DNA of 64,000 bases from Thermogemmatispora carboxidivorans (GCF_000702505.1 NZ_JNIM01000001.1:2418001-2482000), one strand, 5' to 3'; shown: positions 42,673-51,448, counted from the first letter of the stretch. A program made the numbers and translations. The notes: generated from the letters alone by a model not told the origin.

Positions 42673-43112
42673 GTGATTGACTGAGGTTCAGACCAGATCG
42701 GTGGGACAATCCGTGAGCGCTATGGCCTCCTTTCTGGCACCTGCGCGGCAGGCCGGTGCAGCTGACCGAGGTGACTGACCGCAAACCGAGCAGGCAGGGC
42801 CTATTTCCCTAGATTATACCCTATTCTGGCCCCAAATGCGAGATGGCGCCTGGAGGCGCGAGTCAGCAGTCTGGCTGGCAGCAGGAAGGCCCAAGGCTTT
42901 CTGACCAGAGCGAGAGGAAGGGGGCGAGAGGGGGCCGAGAGAGCTGCGGCTCTTCCCTGGCTCCTGTGCTCTGGGCAGGTCTGGGCTGCTCTGCTAGAAT
43001 AGGGGCAAAGCCTGGGCAAGAGAGAGGACAAGGGCATTGTGCCCCAGGCGCCAGCGGCTGCCGGCGGAGCGCCGCCGGGCCGTATGTCTGGGCAGGACAG
43101 GCAGAGAAGGGC
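42673..43112. other. Divergent spacer, permease leader / TetR promoter
   Basis: Holds TATAAT on the minus strand (complement of 42813-42818) as likely permease -10, with no good -35, and the TetR promoter at 42972-43000. No ORF supported; the in-frame extension of TetR back to 42843 is untranslated in my reading. Confidence 0.4.
42972..43000 (+). promoter_or_regulatory. Promoter for the TetR-family regulator
   Basis: TGGGCA (42972-42977), a 17-bp spacer ending in TGC, and TAGAAT (42995-43000): an extended -10 promoter. Start near 43007. Confidence 0.5.
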
Positions 43113-43901
43113 ATGAAGCCATCTCGTGATCAGCAGCCAGAGAGGAAGGATCGAAACACCGTGAGAAACAGCCAGCTCAAGCGACAGAGCAGCGAGGCGC
43201 CGAGTGGCCAGGTCAGCCACAGCGAACCCCGCTCCGTCAGAGAGGCCATCCTGGCCGCCGCCGTCGAGCTATTTGCGCGCTACGGCTACCATGCGGCCCC
43301 ACTACGCGACATTGCCCGTATGGCCGGCATTCAGGCAGCCAGCATCTACTATCACTATGCGAACAAGCAGGCGCTGCTTGTGGAAATCATGGAGACCTAC
43401 ATGCGTCACCTGAACGCCAACCTGGAGCGCATCATACGGGAGCAACCGGGGCCGCTGGAGCGGCTACGGGAGGCCATTGCCAACCATGTTCGTCTCCACA
43501 CCAGCTTTAAGAACGAATTCTTCATCATTGACACTGAGATTCGCGCGCTGGAAGGGACCAACCGTGACTATATTATTGCCCTGCGTGACCACTATGAGCA
43601 CCTGATTCAGGAAATCCTGCACGATGGCATGGAGCGGGGGATCTTCAAGCGGAGCGACATCAAGGTCACCTCCTATGCCCTGATTGCCATGTGCACTGAA
43701 GTCGCCACCTGGTTCCATCCGGGCGGGCGACTCAGCGTACAGCAGGTCATAGATCTCTACAGTCAGCTCATTCTGCAGGGTCTGCTCTGCGAAGGAGATC
43801 CCGAGCGAAGTCTGGTGGAATCAGTGCATACTTTACTCCCTGCTTCTGGAGCAGCAGGTGAAGAGCCGTCACGGTCTCAGCCAGAGGGAAGCGAGCCGTG
43901 A
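43113..43901 (+). CDS. TetR-family transcriptional regulator
   Basis: A 262-residue regulator. A charged tail of about 45 residues is followed by the HTH (REAILAAAVELFARYGYHAAPLRDIARMAGIQAASIYYHYANKQALL). The ligand-binding half ends ATWFHPGGRLSVQQVIDLYSQLILQGLL, the motif seen in KstR2/FadR-like lipid-responsive TetR proteins; that is a hint, not a call. Start is uncertain: ATG 43113 has AGAAGGG only 2 nt away, while an in-frame GTG at 43161 sits 10 nt after AGGAAGGA. Its 3' end overlaps the convergent dehydrogenase gene by 134 bp, an unusual arrangement that suggests linked evolution or mutual interference. The dehydrogenase is a candidate target. Confidence 0.88.
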   Translation: MKPSRDQQPERKDRNTVRNSQLKRQSSEAPSGQVSHSEPRSVREAILAAAVELFARYGYHAAPLRDIARMAGIQAASIYYHYANKQALLVEIMETYMRHLNANLERIIREQPGPLERLREAIANHVRLHTSFKNEFFIIDTEIRALEGTNRDYIIALRDHYEHLIQEILHDGMERGIFKRSDIKVTSYALIAMCTEVATWFHPGGRLSVQQVIDLYSQLILQGLLCEGDPERSLVESVHTLLPASGAAGEEPSRSQPEGSEP

Positions 43902-44859
43902 TGAGGGCCTCGACGGGGATCTGCCCACTGGCGATCAGCTCCAGAGCGCGTGCGAAGTACGTAGGGGTATGATGAAAGACCCCTTTGAGGGTAAGCTCAT
44001 CGTAGTGCAGCGGGCGGGTCTCCAGGGAGATGCGTGTGCTAGAGGCGCAGCCCCCGAAGAAGTTGACCAGGCCGCCGCGGCGCACCACAGAGGTCGCCAG
44101 TTCCCAGGTCTCGGGGGTTCCCACGGCCTCGATGACCACATCGGCCCCGCGTCCCTCGGGAGTGGCCTCCCGGAGCAGGGCGCGCTGCTCCTCAGCGGAG
44201 AGGGAACCGGTCTCGAAGACCTGCGCAGCGCCGAAATGGCGGGCCAGGGCCAGGCGTTGCTCGCCGTGCCCGCTGACCAGGACCCTGGCCCCTGCCAATC
44301 GGGCGGCTGCCGTCAGCAGCAGGCCCAGGGGGCCAGCGCCAATGATCAGCACCGTATCACCGGGCTGGATCTCGCTCTCCTCGATTCCATGCAGGGCGCA
44401 AGCCAGCGGCTCCGTCAGAGCTGCCGCCGTAAACGAGAGGCCCTGTGGCAGACGATAGAGATTGCGCTGCACAATGCGAGCAGGAACCAGCAGATACTCG
44501 GCGTAGGCTCCAGTCAGTAACAGCAGATCCTCGCAAAGGCTATAGCGACCGCGGCGGCAGTAGAAACAGCGGTCGCAGGGGGCGGAGTTGGCCGCCACCA
44601 CGGCATCGCCCTCCTTCCAGCCCTGGACTCCTGGGCCGACAGCGGCCACAATGCCAGCGGCCTCATGGCCAAAGCCTGCGGGAGGATGTTTGAACAAGAG
44701 AGGATGGCCGCGCACATACGTCTTGACATCGGTACCACACGTAGTAGCCGCCGCGATCTGCAAAACCAGCTCGCCGGGACCTGGCTCAGGAATAGGGCGC
44801 TCCTCCAGCCGCACATCGCCCGGCGCATAGAACATCGCTGCCAACATCTGTCCAGGCAT
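43768..44859 (-). CDS. Zn-dependent medium-chain alcohol/polyol dehydrogenase
   Basis: A 363-residue medium-chain dehydrogenase. Catalytic zinc ligands are C41 (TTCGTDVK), H65 and E66 (GFGHEAAGIV). Structural zinc ligands are C95, C98, C101 and C109 (CDRCFYCRRGRYSLC). The Rossmann motif is VLIIGAGPLGLLLTAAARLAGA. This combination fits sorbitol/threonine dehydrogenase-like enzymes using NAD(P). Substrate not resolvable. GGAAGGAAG precedes the ATG by nine nt. Its last 134 bp are antisense to the TetR gene; the conserved core (VKYALIPP) extends into that overlap, so both genes appear real. It follows mpgS on the same strand, 195 bp apart. Confidence 0.9.
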   Translation of the reverse strand: MPGQMLAAMFYAPGDVRLEERPIPEPGPGELVLQIAAATTCGTDVKTYVRGHPLLFKHPPAGFGHEAAGIVAAVGPGVQGWKEGDAVVAANSAPCDRCFYCRRGRYSLCEDLLLLTGAYAEYLLVPARIVQRNLYRLPQGLSFTAAALTEPLACALHGIEESEIQPGDTVLIIGAGPLGLLLTAAARLAGARVLVSGHGEQRLALARHFGAAQVFETGSLSAEEQRALLREATPEGRGADVVIEAVGTPETWELATSVVRRGGLVNFFGGCASSTRISLETRPLHYDELTLKGVFHHTPTYFARALELIASGQIPVEALITARFPLAETVTALHLLLQKQGVKYALIPPDFARDLLRRADPAE

Positions 44860-45054
44860 AGCGTGTGACTTCCTTCCTTACCTCTCACGTTGCAGCTCGT
44901 TTCATTGTGGCCTTTCGAAAGAGAGCCTGTCAAGGGGCGAGCGGGGGCCAGTACTCCCGCCCCGACAGGCGCACGTTCCCAACTGCCGGACGCCGGGTCG
45001 CCGGTCAGCCCTCCGATGCCCTCACGCGCCAGCCGGGCCAGCAGACGAAGAGAG

Positions 45055-46179
45055 CTAGCTCAGAGACGTCTCCAGGAGGCTGTCGCTGCCACGGCCAGCA
45101 CTTTCGACAGGCTCCAGCAAGCGGTAGCGATCCGGGAGATCCTCTTCGCCGCTGAGGTCCAGATCCTGCAGAGCAGGATAGACCAGCGGAGGAGTCAACG
45201 TCAGCTCCAGCTCCTCGCAGGTACGTAGCAGGGCCTGCTCCACCTGGAGCGGGAGCTGCTCTTGAAAGAGCAGGAGAGAGCCGAGGCTCGTCGCGATCAT
45301 CTCGCGGATGTGTTCCTCATCGCGCTTGGTATGGAAGTGGGGGCTGTGAGAATGATACTGCTGCAGCAGCGCTGCCATAGGGGTGGGATGAAAGGGGCTG
45401 GCCTTGGAAAGCAGATCGAGGAGCAAGAAGGTTTCTACGGCGAAACCAGAGGCGAAACGCAAGGTTTGCGCTGTCATCAAAGTCATCCCCTGCTCTCCAG
45501 CATTAGGGGAGGTAATCGTCTCTGAAAGACCAGACCAGGACTGGCAGAGGAGGGAGATAATCGGTGAGACCACGCTCGTGCAGCGGCCAGCGCTGGCCTC
45601 GACCAGCATGCCATTACGCAGGCCGGGCTTGGCAGCCCAGCAGATGCGAATATTATGCAAGGTCCCACTGGCATGGTAGGCGTAAGTCGTATGGGCGGCC
45701 ATGAACAGGCGGCCCATCGCCAGTGTATACTCCAGCAAGGCGCAGGGGACCAGGTTATCGGCGTCATAGAAAATGAGCCAGCGGGGAAAACGCAGCAGGT
45801 GCGCCAGCAGCGTTCCGAGATACATGCCTTCCCCCTTCCCATCGCGCACATGGCCACTGCTATCCAGAATGTGGGCTACGCCGTGGGCGCGCAGCAGTGT
45901 GGCCAGAACCTCGTCCTTCTGGTGCACCACGAACAGCTGACGGTGGGAGGCCAACCGGGCCCGTAGGCCCAACCTGAGCATCTCATACTCCTCTGGGGGG
46001 CAGTTGGTCACGACAATGATCGGACTGTCCGCCGGCAGATACCAGAGTACTCCGGCCAGCGTCTCCAGGCTCTCGGACTTGTGGGAGATGATGAAGGCGG
46101 TGTGGGCCAGAAAATGGGAAAGATCGTGGAGGTTGTGCTCTTCGAGAAGATGGGCAAATCGGATGGTGTCAATGAGCAT
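45055..46179 (-). CDS. mpgS: Mannosyl-3-phosphoglycerate synthase
   Basis: A 374-residue GT55-type glycosyltransferase that joins GDP-mannose to 3-phosphoglycerate, first step toward mannosylglycerate, a compatible solute of thermophiles and salt-adapted microbes. Recognisable elements are IIVVTNCPPEE, FVVHQKDEVLATLL, the signature RDGKGEGMYLGTLLA (GKGEGM at 114-119), the metal-binding FYDADNLVP (DADN 139-142), and TSPNAGEQGMTL. The usual partner, mannosyl-3-phosphoglycerate phosphatase, is not in the neighbourhood. Related glucosyl-3-phosphoglycerate synthases are the main alternative. No strong promoter was found. The presence of this gene supports a heat- or salt-stress lifestyle. Confidence 0.78.
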   Translation of the reverse strand: MLIDTIRFAHLLEEHNLHDLSHFLAHTAFIISHKSESLETLAGVLWYLPADSPIIVVTNCPPEEYEMLRLGLRARLASHRQLFVVHQKDEVLATLLRAHGVAHILDSSGHVRDGKGEGMYLGTLLAHLLRFPRWLIFYDADNLVPCALLEYTLAMGRLFMAAHTTYAYHASGTLHNIRICWAAKPGLRNGMLVEASAGRCTSVVSPIISLLCQSWSGLSETITSPNAGEQGMTLMTAQTLRFASGFAVETFLLLDLLSKASPFHPTPMAALLQQYHSHSPHFHTKRDEEHIREMIATSLGSLLLFQEQLPLQVEQALLRTCEELELTLTPPLVYPALQDLDLSGEEDLPDRYRLLEPVESAGRGSDSLLETSLS

Positions 46180-46801
46180 ATCGCTTGCTTTTCCTTTCTA
46201 ATCGAGAGGAGTTGCGTCTGTCGCGACCGGAAAGATTCGACCATCTGTAGAGAAAAGACGCACGGAGGAGGGCTTTCATCTCAGGGAGGTGGGCAAGAGA
46301 ACGGAAAGGCCCGGACGGGGCCGGTCCCGGCTCTGTTCACGACCGCTAAGAGAATGAGCCACTCCACCGGGCACCGCCATTCTGCTTCAGAGGCGAGGGC
46401 GGTGCCCCAACCCTAGCTAGCACCCTCGCTAGCCAGCCAGAAGGGAACTCTGCCGTACAGTAATACGTTCGCTTCCCGGAAGGCGCGCCGCTTGCTGGCT
46501 CAAAGTACTACTGCCTGCTTGTATGGGTGACCAGGCGGAGAGGCAGAGCAATCAGACAGCAGGGAAAACAAGAACCAGACCTGTACGGCTTTGTACACAT
46601 GCGCTACTCGTGCGCCCCAGGGGGGACATAAAGGCCCCAAGAGCGCGGCCTGGGGTGCCGAGAGAGGACGAGGTAAGCATCCGGCAAGGGTGCGAGGCTG
46701 CTGCCCGCGGTGGGCAGGCGCCGGGCCAGGAGCCGGATGGGGAGAAAGGAGACAGGTGCTGTCTCAGCTCCCTCCTTCCTTCCCAGCTGACTTCGCTCAG
46801 A
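46180..46801. other. Gene-free region upstream of mpgS
   Basis: No supported ORF in 622 bases. One structured element is visible: a 10-bp stem with one G-U pair (46612-46621 with 46649-46658) containing shorter GGG/CCC pairings. Two GCTAGC hexamers lie near 46415-46435. Otherwise nothing named. Confidence 0.35.
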
Positions 46802-48028
46802 TCAGAGCGAGCCGTCGTGACTATCGAAGCCGACGGAGGGGGGACTGGGAGAGAAGTGCTCCAAGAATCGGTAGAGGCGTCGTAATTGGCGCTCGTGTTC
46901 TCCTTGTTGCTGTTCGACGTTCAAATAAAGCTGTGAGAGCAACTCATAGCGCTGGGTCTGCTCATTGAGCCGCAGCAGCAGTGTTCCCAGCTGCTCCTGT
47001 TGGCCGGCCAGCACCCCCAGCAGCTCCTGTTGCTCCTCCTGTTGGACTTGCCGGCGCTCCTCCAGCTCGCGTTCGAGATAGTTGAGCTGAAGCCCCTGCT
47101 GATCTTGCCGGTCGTGCTGTTGTTCCATGCGCTGGCGCTGTTCGGCGACCTGAGCCGTGAGAAAGGTCATCTGCTGGGTGAGCTGCCCCAGGGTATGCGC
47201 CATCTGCTCTTGCTGGAGGCGCTGCTCCGCCAGTTGTGTAGTCAGATGCAGCATCTCTCGTGTCAGCTGCTCGTGGACTTCGACCTCCTGCTGCACATGA
47301 GTTGTAAGGGCCTCGATCTGCTGACGGAGCAACGCGAGCGTCTGCAGCCACTGTTCGCTCGTTTGCTGCAAGCGCGTCGTCAGCTCTTCAAGCTGCTGCT
47401 CCAGCTCAGTCTGACGGGTGCTGGTCTGGATCTGGAGGGCGGCGATTTCATCCTCGAAGGAGGTTTGCAGCCGGGTCAGGGCCTCATCGACAGAGAGACG
47501 CTCTTGCGCAGAGGCCTCTTGCTGCTGTTGAAAACGGGCCTCTAGTCGGCTGCGCAAGCGCTCTAACGCCTCATGCTGGCGCAGTGACTGTTCGCGGATC
47601 AGCCTGCGCAGGGCGGCCACCTCATGTGTGACAAACTCGGGAGAGACCGGGTGGACCTCCTGGGCGGCTCCCGTGGCTGGTCGCTCGGGTGATGAGCGTT
47701 GCTCAGGCTGACCAACTTCCCTTCTGGCCGGGGCAGGAGTTGGCACGCTGCTTGCCGGTGCGGCAACGCTGGTGTTGAGCAAGGCCAGATCGCTGGCGCG
47801 GATCAGAGGAAGCTGGCTTCTCCCCTCTGACGAGTGGCGACGTACTGGCAAGAGACCCTGGCTGATCCAGCGTTCGATGGTCGCCTCGCTCTGTCCGCTT
47901 GTACGAGCAGCCTGGCTAATGGTGAGCCAGCGATCTTCGGGGCTGGCCAGCTCATCGACGAGTTGTTCCTGCTTCACGGCTTCTTCTGTCCTTGCAGGCG
48001 AGTATTCCTCTGTGTGTTCCTCGAACAT
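46802..48028 (-). CDS. HTH (MerR/excisionase-like) protein with a long coiled coil
   Basis: A 408-residue cytosolic protein. Residues 33-65 form a helix-turn-helix of the MerR/excisionase type (WLTISQAARTSGQSEATIERWISQGLLP). A Pro/Ala/Ser-rich linker follows (about 85-130). From 140 to about 390 nearly every heptad has Leu/Gln/Glu, e.g. LEQQLEELTTRLQQTSEQW and QQGLQLNYLERELEER, an uninterrupted coiled coil of roughly 250 residues. This combination resembles architectural or bridging DNA-binding proteins rather than a simple repressor. No effector domain is visible. It has a strong promoter and lies downstream of a secreted cell-wall protein gene, same strand. Family unknown. Confidence 0.75.
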   Translation of the reverse strand: MFEEHTEEYSPARTEEAVKQEQLVDELASPEDRWLTISQAARTSGQSEATIERWISQGLLPVRRHSSEGRSQLPLIRASDLALLNTSVAAPASSVPTPAPARREVGQPEQRSSPERPATGAAQEVHPVSPEFVTHEVAALRRLIREQSLRQHEALERLRSRLEARFQQQQEASAQERLSVDEALTRLQTSFEDEIAALQIQTSTRQTELEQQLEELTTRLQQTSEQWLQTLALLRQQIEALTTHVQQEVEVHEQLTREMLHLTTQLAEQRLQQEQMAHTLGQLTQQMTFLTAQVAEQRQRMEQQHDRQDQQGLQLNYLERELEERRQVQQEEQQELLGVLAGQQEQLGTLLLRLNEQTQRYELLSQLYLNVEQQQGEHERQLRRLYRFLEHFSPSPPSVGFDSHDGSL

Positions 48029-48061
48029 GAAAGCAACTGCCTCCAGCTATCCGCTGGTCTC

Positions 48062-48090
48062 AGTATATGTTGCCAGCCCGGGGACGTCAA
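48062..48090 (-). promoter_or_regulatory. Promoter for the HTH-coiled-coil gene
   Basis: On the minus strand TTGACG (complement of 48085-48090), 17 bp, TATACT (complement of 48062-48067). Identical boxes and spacing occur upstream of the propeller gene. Start near 48055, with GGAGG before the ATG. A short hairpin with one G-U pair (48113-48121 with 48131-48139) lies upstream. Confidence 0.65.
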
Positions 48091-48268
48091 CAGCAGAAGG
48101 CAGGAAGCCGCTCTCGACTAGTACGAGTGGCTAGTTGAGATCATGAAAGGAGAAGAAAGGCTGGCCCAGGCCAGTGAAGCCTGGGCCGAGGCAGGAGACA
48201 GGCGCGGGCACAAGCGCCAATCGCTCGTCGGCCCTCCCTCCCGCCAGGGACAGGAGGCTTGCCCCTGT

Positions 48269-49456
48269 TCAATTCTGCCCGGCCTGCTTACTCTGCTGGC
48301 GCCAGAGCGTGACCTGGCGCTCAACCATCTGGATAAAGGTTTTCACGACCAGGGGGTCACGACTCTGGGTATAGGCGGGGACCAGCTGCCCAACGGTGGT
48401 GAGACCCTGCTGGTCCAGGTAGTAGTCATGTACATAACGGAACCAGTCGCGGATGCCGTCCTCCCAGCTCTGATAGCTCCGGTAGCCACTCAGGGAGCGG
48501 CAGCGACAATCAGCAGTGACAGGGGCGTGCAACAGGCCAGGCGAGTGAGTGACGCGGCCCAGCCCCACGGTGCCGAAGGTGCTATCGTGCAGGAAGAAGG
48601 CCAGGGCATAGACGGGGTCGATGCCGGTCTGTTTGCCACTCTCGTAGATGAGTTGGGCATCGCTGGCCAACGGTGACTGATAGTGAGTCAGCAAACTCGC
48701 GATGAAATCGACTGTGACCGTGGGGTGTCCCTGGAGTGGGTAACCATCGGCAGGGTAGGGCGTGGCAGTGGCACTGCCGCTGGCTGAGGGCACGACTGCC
48801 GTGGGTGTAGGCACCGGTGTCAGCTGTTGGCCTGTGCCGCTCGTTGTCGGGGAAACGCCGCTGACCGGGCCAAAGAGCCGTACCTGCTCGTTGCGCCAGG
48901 TATCGACAGCCGTCTCCACTGCCCGAATGTAGCCCGCCACGTCATTGTGATCCGCCGCTGGCGCATAGCGCGGAATGATCTCCTCGACAGTGCTCAGCCC
49001 CCAGCTCTCAATGTAGACAGTGCGGATGAGTCGATACCAGGCGATGAAGCCGGCTTCCCAGCTAGGGAAAGCGGCAAATCCATCGATGCAGGCAGCATCG
49101 GGGATGCAGCGCAGGTTGCCCAGCGACAGTGTTGTCCGGGCGATCCCTGCTGTTCCAAAGGTGCTTTCGTGGAAGAAGAAAGCCAGGGCATAGACCGGGT
49201 CGATCCCATACTGGATGCCATCGTCGTAGAGGGCCTGGCCTTTGCCGGCTGCTGGTGAGTGATAGCTCGTGAGCACGAGGTCGATCAGTGCAGGGCTGAC
49301 AGAGGGTGGTCCCGCCAGGACATAGACACTGGCTGGCTGCGGCGCGGCCCGCAGTGTTGCGCTCTCCGAGGCAAGGGAGGCAACGCTAAAGAGGAGAAGC
49401 AGAAGGCCAACAATGAGAATTTTGCTGATCCGCTGCATGCGTCTACCTTTCATCAT
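48269..49456 (-). CDS. Secreted protein with two tandem glucosaminidase-like domains
   Basis: A 395-residue exported protein. A signal peptide (about residues 7-38) precedes two similar domains of about 150 residues, separated by a Thr/Pro/Ser-rich linker. Each has LIDLVLTSYHSP / FIASLLTHYQSP, then GIDPVYALAFFFHESTFG / GIDPVYALAFFLHDSTFG, then a W-rich end (SWEAGFIAWYRLIRTVYIESWG / SWEDGIRDWFRYVHDYYLDQQG). The H-E-S-x-F-G pattern matches lysozyme-like glucosaminidases that cut peptidoglycan; the Glu would be catalytic. The second domain has Asp in its place. Start codon is uncertain (49456 or 49453). It may act in cell-wall remodelling or sporulation. Confidence 0.75.
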   Translation of the reverse strand: MMKGRRMQRISKILIVGLLLLLFSVASLASESATLRAAPQPASVYVLAGPPSVSPALIDLVLTSYHSPAAGKGQALYDDGIQYGIDPVYALAFFFHESTFGTAGIARTTLSLGNLRCIPDAACIDGFAAFPSWEAGFIAWYRLIRTVYIESWGLSTVEEIIPRYAPAADHNDVAGYIRAVETAVDTWRNEQVRLFGPVSGVSPTTSGTGQQLTPVPTPTAVVPSASGSATATPYPADGYPLQGHPTVTVDFIASLLTHYQSPLASDAQLIYESGKQTGIDPVYALAFFLHDSTFGTVGLGRVTHSPGLLHAPVTADCRCRSLSGYRSYQSWEDGIRDWFRYVHDYYLDQQGLTTVGQLVPAYTQSRDPLVVKTFIQMVERQVTLWRQQSKQAGQN

Positions 49457-49569
49457 AGCCTCTCTTCCCCTAATGATACCCTATTTCACTCAGAAAAGGC
49501 AGCCCCCTTGTGACTTTCTCCCCGCCATAAATTGACCTGCGGCGGGGGGACGGGGACGAGCAAGCCTGG

Positions 49570-51357
49570 TCAGGGTCGTCCCTGGCGTAGATAGAGCACA
49601 AAGCCAGGAAGGTTCACACGCTGGTAGTGGCGGCTGGTAAGGAGATGGGCCTGACTGCTGAGCAAAGGGAACTCTCCATTCTGGGCGTCGCTGAAAAGAT
49701 AGGCGGCCTGGGGGTCAGCACTGACTTCCTCGTAATAGGGTGGGTAGCGCACCAGGTCATTGCGCGTCAGCCAGGGATTGATGGTAGCGCAGATCACCTG
49801 CTCCTGGCTCACGAAGGTCAGGCGGTCGCAGATCCAGTAGCCGGAATAGACGTGGTGAATGTCCCAACGCGCCAGGGTGATTGCCAGATCGACGTATTGC
49901 TGCTGACGGGTGGTGGCAGCGGGGATGTCAGCGAAGTTAGCCAGTGTCCCCCCCAGAAAGGCCAGGAAGAGCAGCGTTAGCATCGTTCCGGCGAGCAGGC
50001 ACTGGGCACGGGCGCGGTCAGCTGTGGGTGTGAGCGTTGGTGGCCGGTCCTGGCCCTGGAGGGCGTGGGTGGTGACGGGGCGCAGGCTCTGTTGAAGGAG
50101 AGCGACCAGAGGCCAGATGAGGGCTGGCGTTACGATCAGCAGGCCCACCAGGTAGCGCATGCTCTGTGGGCGCTGTGCTGCTGTCAAGCTGGAGGTGTAG
50201 CTCAGCAGGGTGATGAGGCCTGCGAGCAGCAGAAGCAGGCGACTGGCATGCAGGGCCAGCCGCTCTCGCTTTGCTCGTTGCAGAGGCCAGCCTTCTTGCG
50301 AGAACAGCCGGAGCCTCCAGAGCGGACGCAGGGAGAGAAAGAGAGCGCTGGCCAGAAGGGAGAGGTAGGCCAGGCTCCAGCCGCCATAGAGTGCAGCGCA
50401 GCTCAGGCTCTCTCCGTGCTTCCAGCCATAGAAGGGCAGTGCTTCCAAAGGGCAGGTTGGGGTCATGCCGGTCGCCAGGGGGAGGCTGTAAAGAAAAGTG
50501 CCGGCCAGCTTCTTGAGCCAGAGCTGCAGGCCCGTGGGGGGAACTCCGGGGTAGCGGTTCTGACTGTAAAGGGCCAGGAAAATGCTGAGCGAATCCTGGC
50601 CGGGGGGAGCCTGCAGGTTATAGAGAATTAAGGGGAAGGCGCCGAGTGCCAGACCGGTCAGCAGGAGTAAGGGCAGGGCCGGGCGCCTCAACCACTCGCG
50701 CCAACTAAAGAGGACCAGTAAGATAGCTGAGCAGCAGAGGAAAGGCAGGACGAGCCAATGACTCCACAGGCCCAGGCCCGCCACCAATCCCCAGGCAAAA
50801 GAAGCCAGCAGACGGCTCCCGCTCCGGACCCAGGGTGCTCTTGGCTCTGCCGGTTGAGTTTGGGCCAGCCAGGTCGCCAGGAGCATGGCCAGAGTGCCAA
50901 AAGCCAGCGTCTCTACGGCCCCCCCAACGGCGCGCATTTCGGGCGTCAAGATATAGCGAGGTGCCAGACAGAGGAGGGCCAGCGAGAGGAGGGCCACCAG
51001 GCGCCCATAGAGCAGTCGTGCGAGCTGGTAGAGGGCGAGCGCGAAAAGGAGGAGAAAGACCAGCATGGCCAGGCGCAGTGAAAGCAAGGAAGCGCCAAAG
51101 AGGCGAAAGAAGACGGCGGCCACATAGGCTTCGCCGGCTCCCATATAGTTCTGCCCATAATAGAAGATAGGCCAGTCCTGGCCGCGAGCGATATGGAGGG
51201 CCATCAACCCCATCGTCCCTTCCTCGCTGTCGGTGCCGGGCCAGCCAGCAAGGCTGAAACCCAGGCGTATTCCCAGCATGGTGACGACGAGGGCTGGAGC
51301 GGCGATCAGACGCGCTGCTCTCCACTGCTGGATGCGCAAGATCGACAAAGAAGCCAT
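49570..51357 (-). CDS. GT39/PMT-like polytopic membrane glycosyltransferase (paralogue b)
   Basis: A 595-residue membrane protein, paralogous to the gene at 37622-39562. Shared elements: TDSEEGTMGLMALHIARGQDWPIFYYGQNYMGAGEAYVAA near residue 40 (in paralogue a NSDEANMGLVALHVAFQGDHPIFFYGLPYMG), FADIPA and VYSGYWICDRL at the C-terminus. Twelve or so helices separate them. The acidic SEE/SDE in the first loop fits a GT39 catalytic site. ATG 51357 is preceded by GAGAGAGAAACG, similar to the paralogue; a 31-residue longer start at 51450 would lie upstream of the predicted transcription start. Donor and acceptor unknown; both copies may modify the same cell-surface polymer. Confidence 0.75.
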   Translation of the reverse strand: MASLSILRIQQWRAARLIAAPALVVTMLGIRLGFSLAGWPGTDSEEGTMGLMALHIARGQDWPIFYYGQNYMGAGEAYVAAVFFRLFGASLLSLRLAMLVFLLLFALALYQLARLLYGRLVALLSLALLCLAPRYILTPEMRAVGGAVETLAFGTLAMLLATWLAQTQPAEPRAPWVRSGSRLLASFAWGLVAGLGLWSHWLVLPFLCCSAILLVLFSWREWLRRPALPLLLLTGLALGAFPLILYNLQAPPGQDSLSIFLALYSQNRYPGVPPTGLQLWLKKLAGTFLYSLPLATGMTPTCPLEALPFYGWKHGESLSCAALYGGWSLAYLSLLASALFLSLRPLWRLRLFSQEGWPLQRAKRERLALHASRLLLLLAGLITLLSYTSSLTAAQRPQSMRYLVGLLIVTPALIWPLVALLQQSLRPVTTHALQGQDRPPTLTPTADRARAQCLLAGTMLTLLFLAFLGGTLANFADIPAATTRQQQYVDLAITLARWDIHHVYSGYWICDRLTFVSQEQVICATINPWLTRNDLVRYPPYYEEVSADPQAAYLFSDAQNGEFPLLSSQAHLLTSRHYQRVNLPGFVLYLRQGRP

Positions 51358-51448
51358 CGTTTCTCTCTCGAGAGAAGAGGCGGGCAACACCTGCCTGTCT
51401 GGTCCGGAGGCAGGACTCACCTTTTGGCTCACTACTTCAGGTGGCTCC

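Noticed and set aside
42558..42820. Purine or PreQ1 riboswitch, or T-box, upstream of the permease
   Set aside because: None of the conserved cores of those classes is present; only an attenuator-type hairpin pair is visible.
42843..43112. N-terminal extension of the TetR regulator
   Set aside because: Open frame only; no homology-like pattern, and the -10 at 42995-43000 lies inside it.
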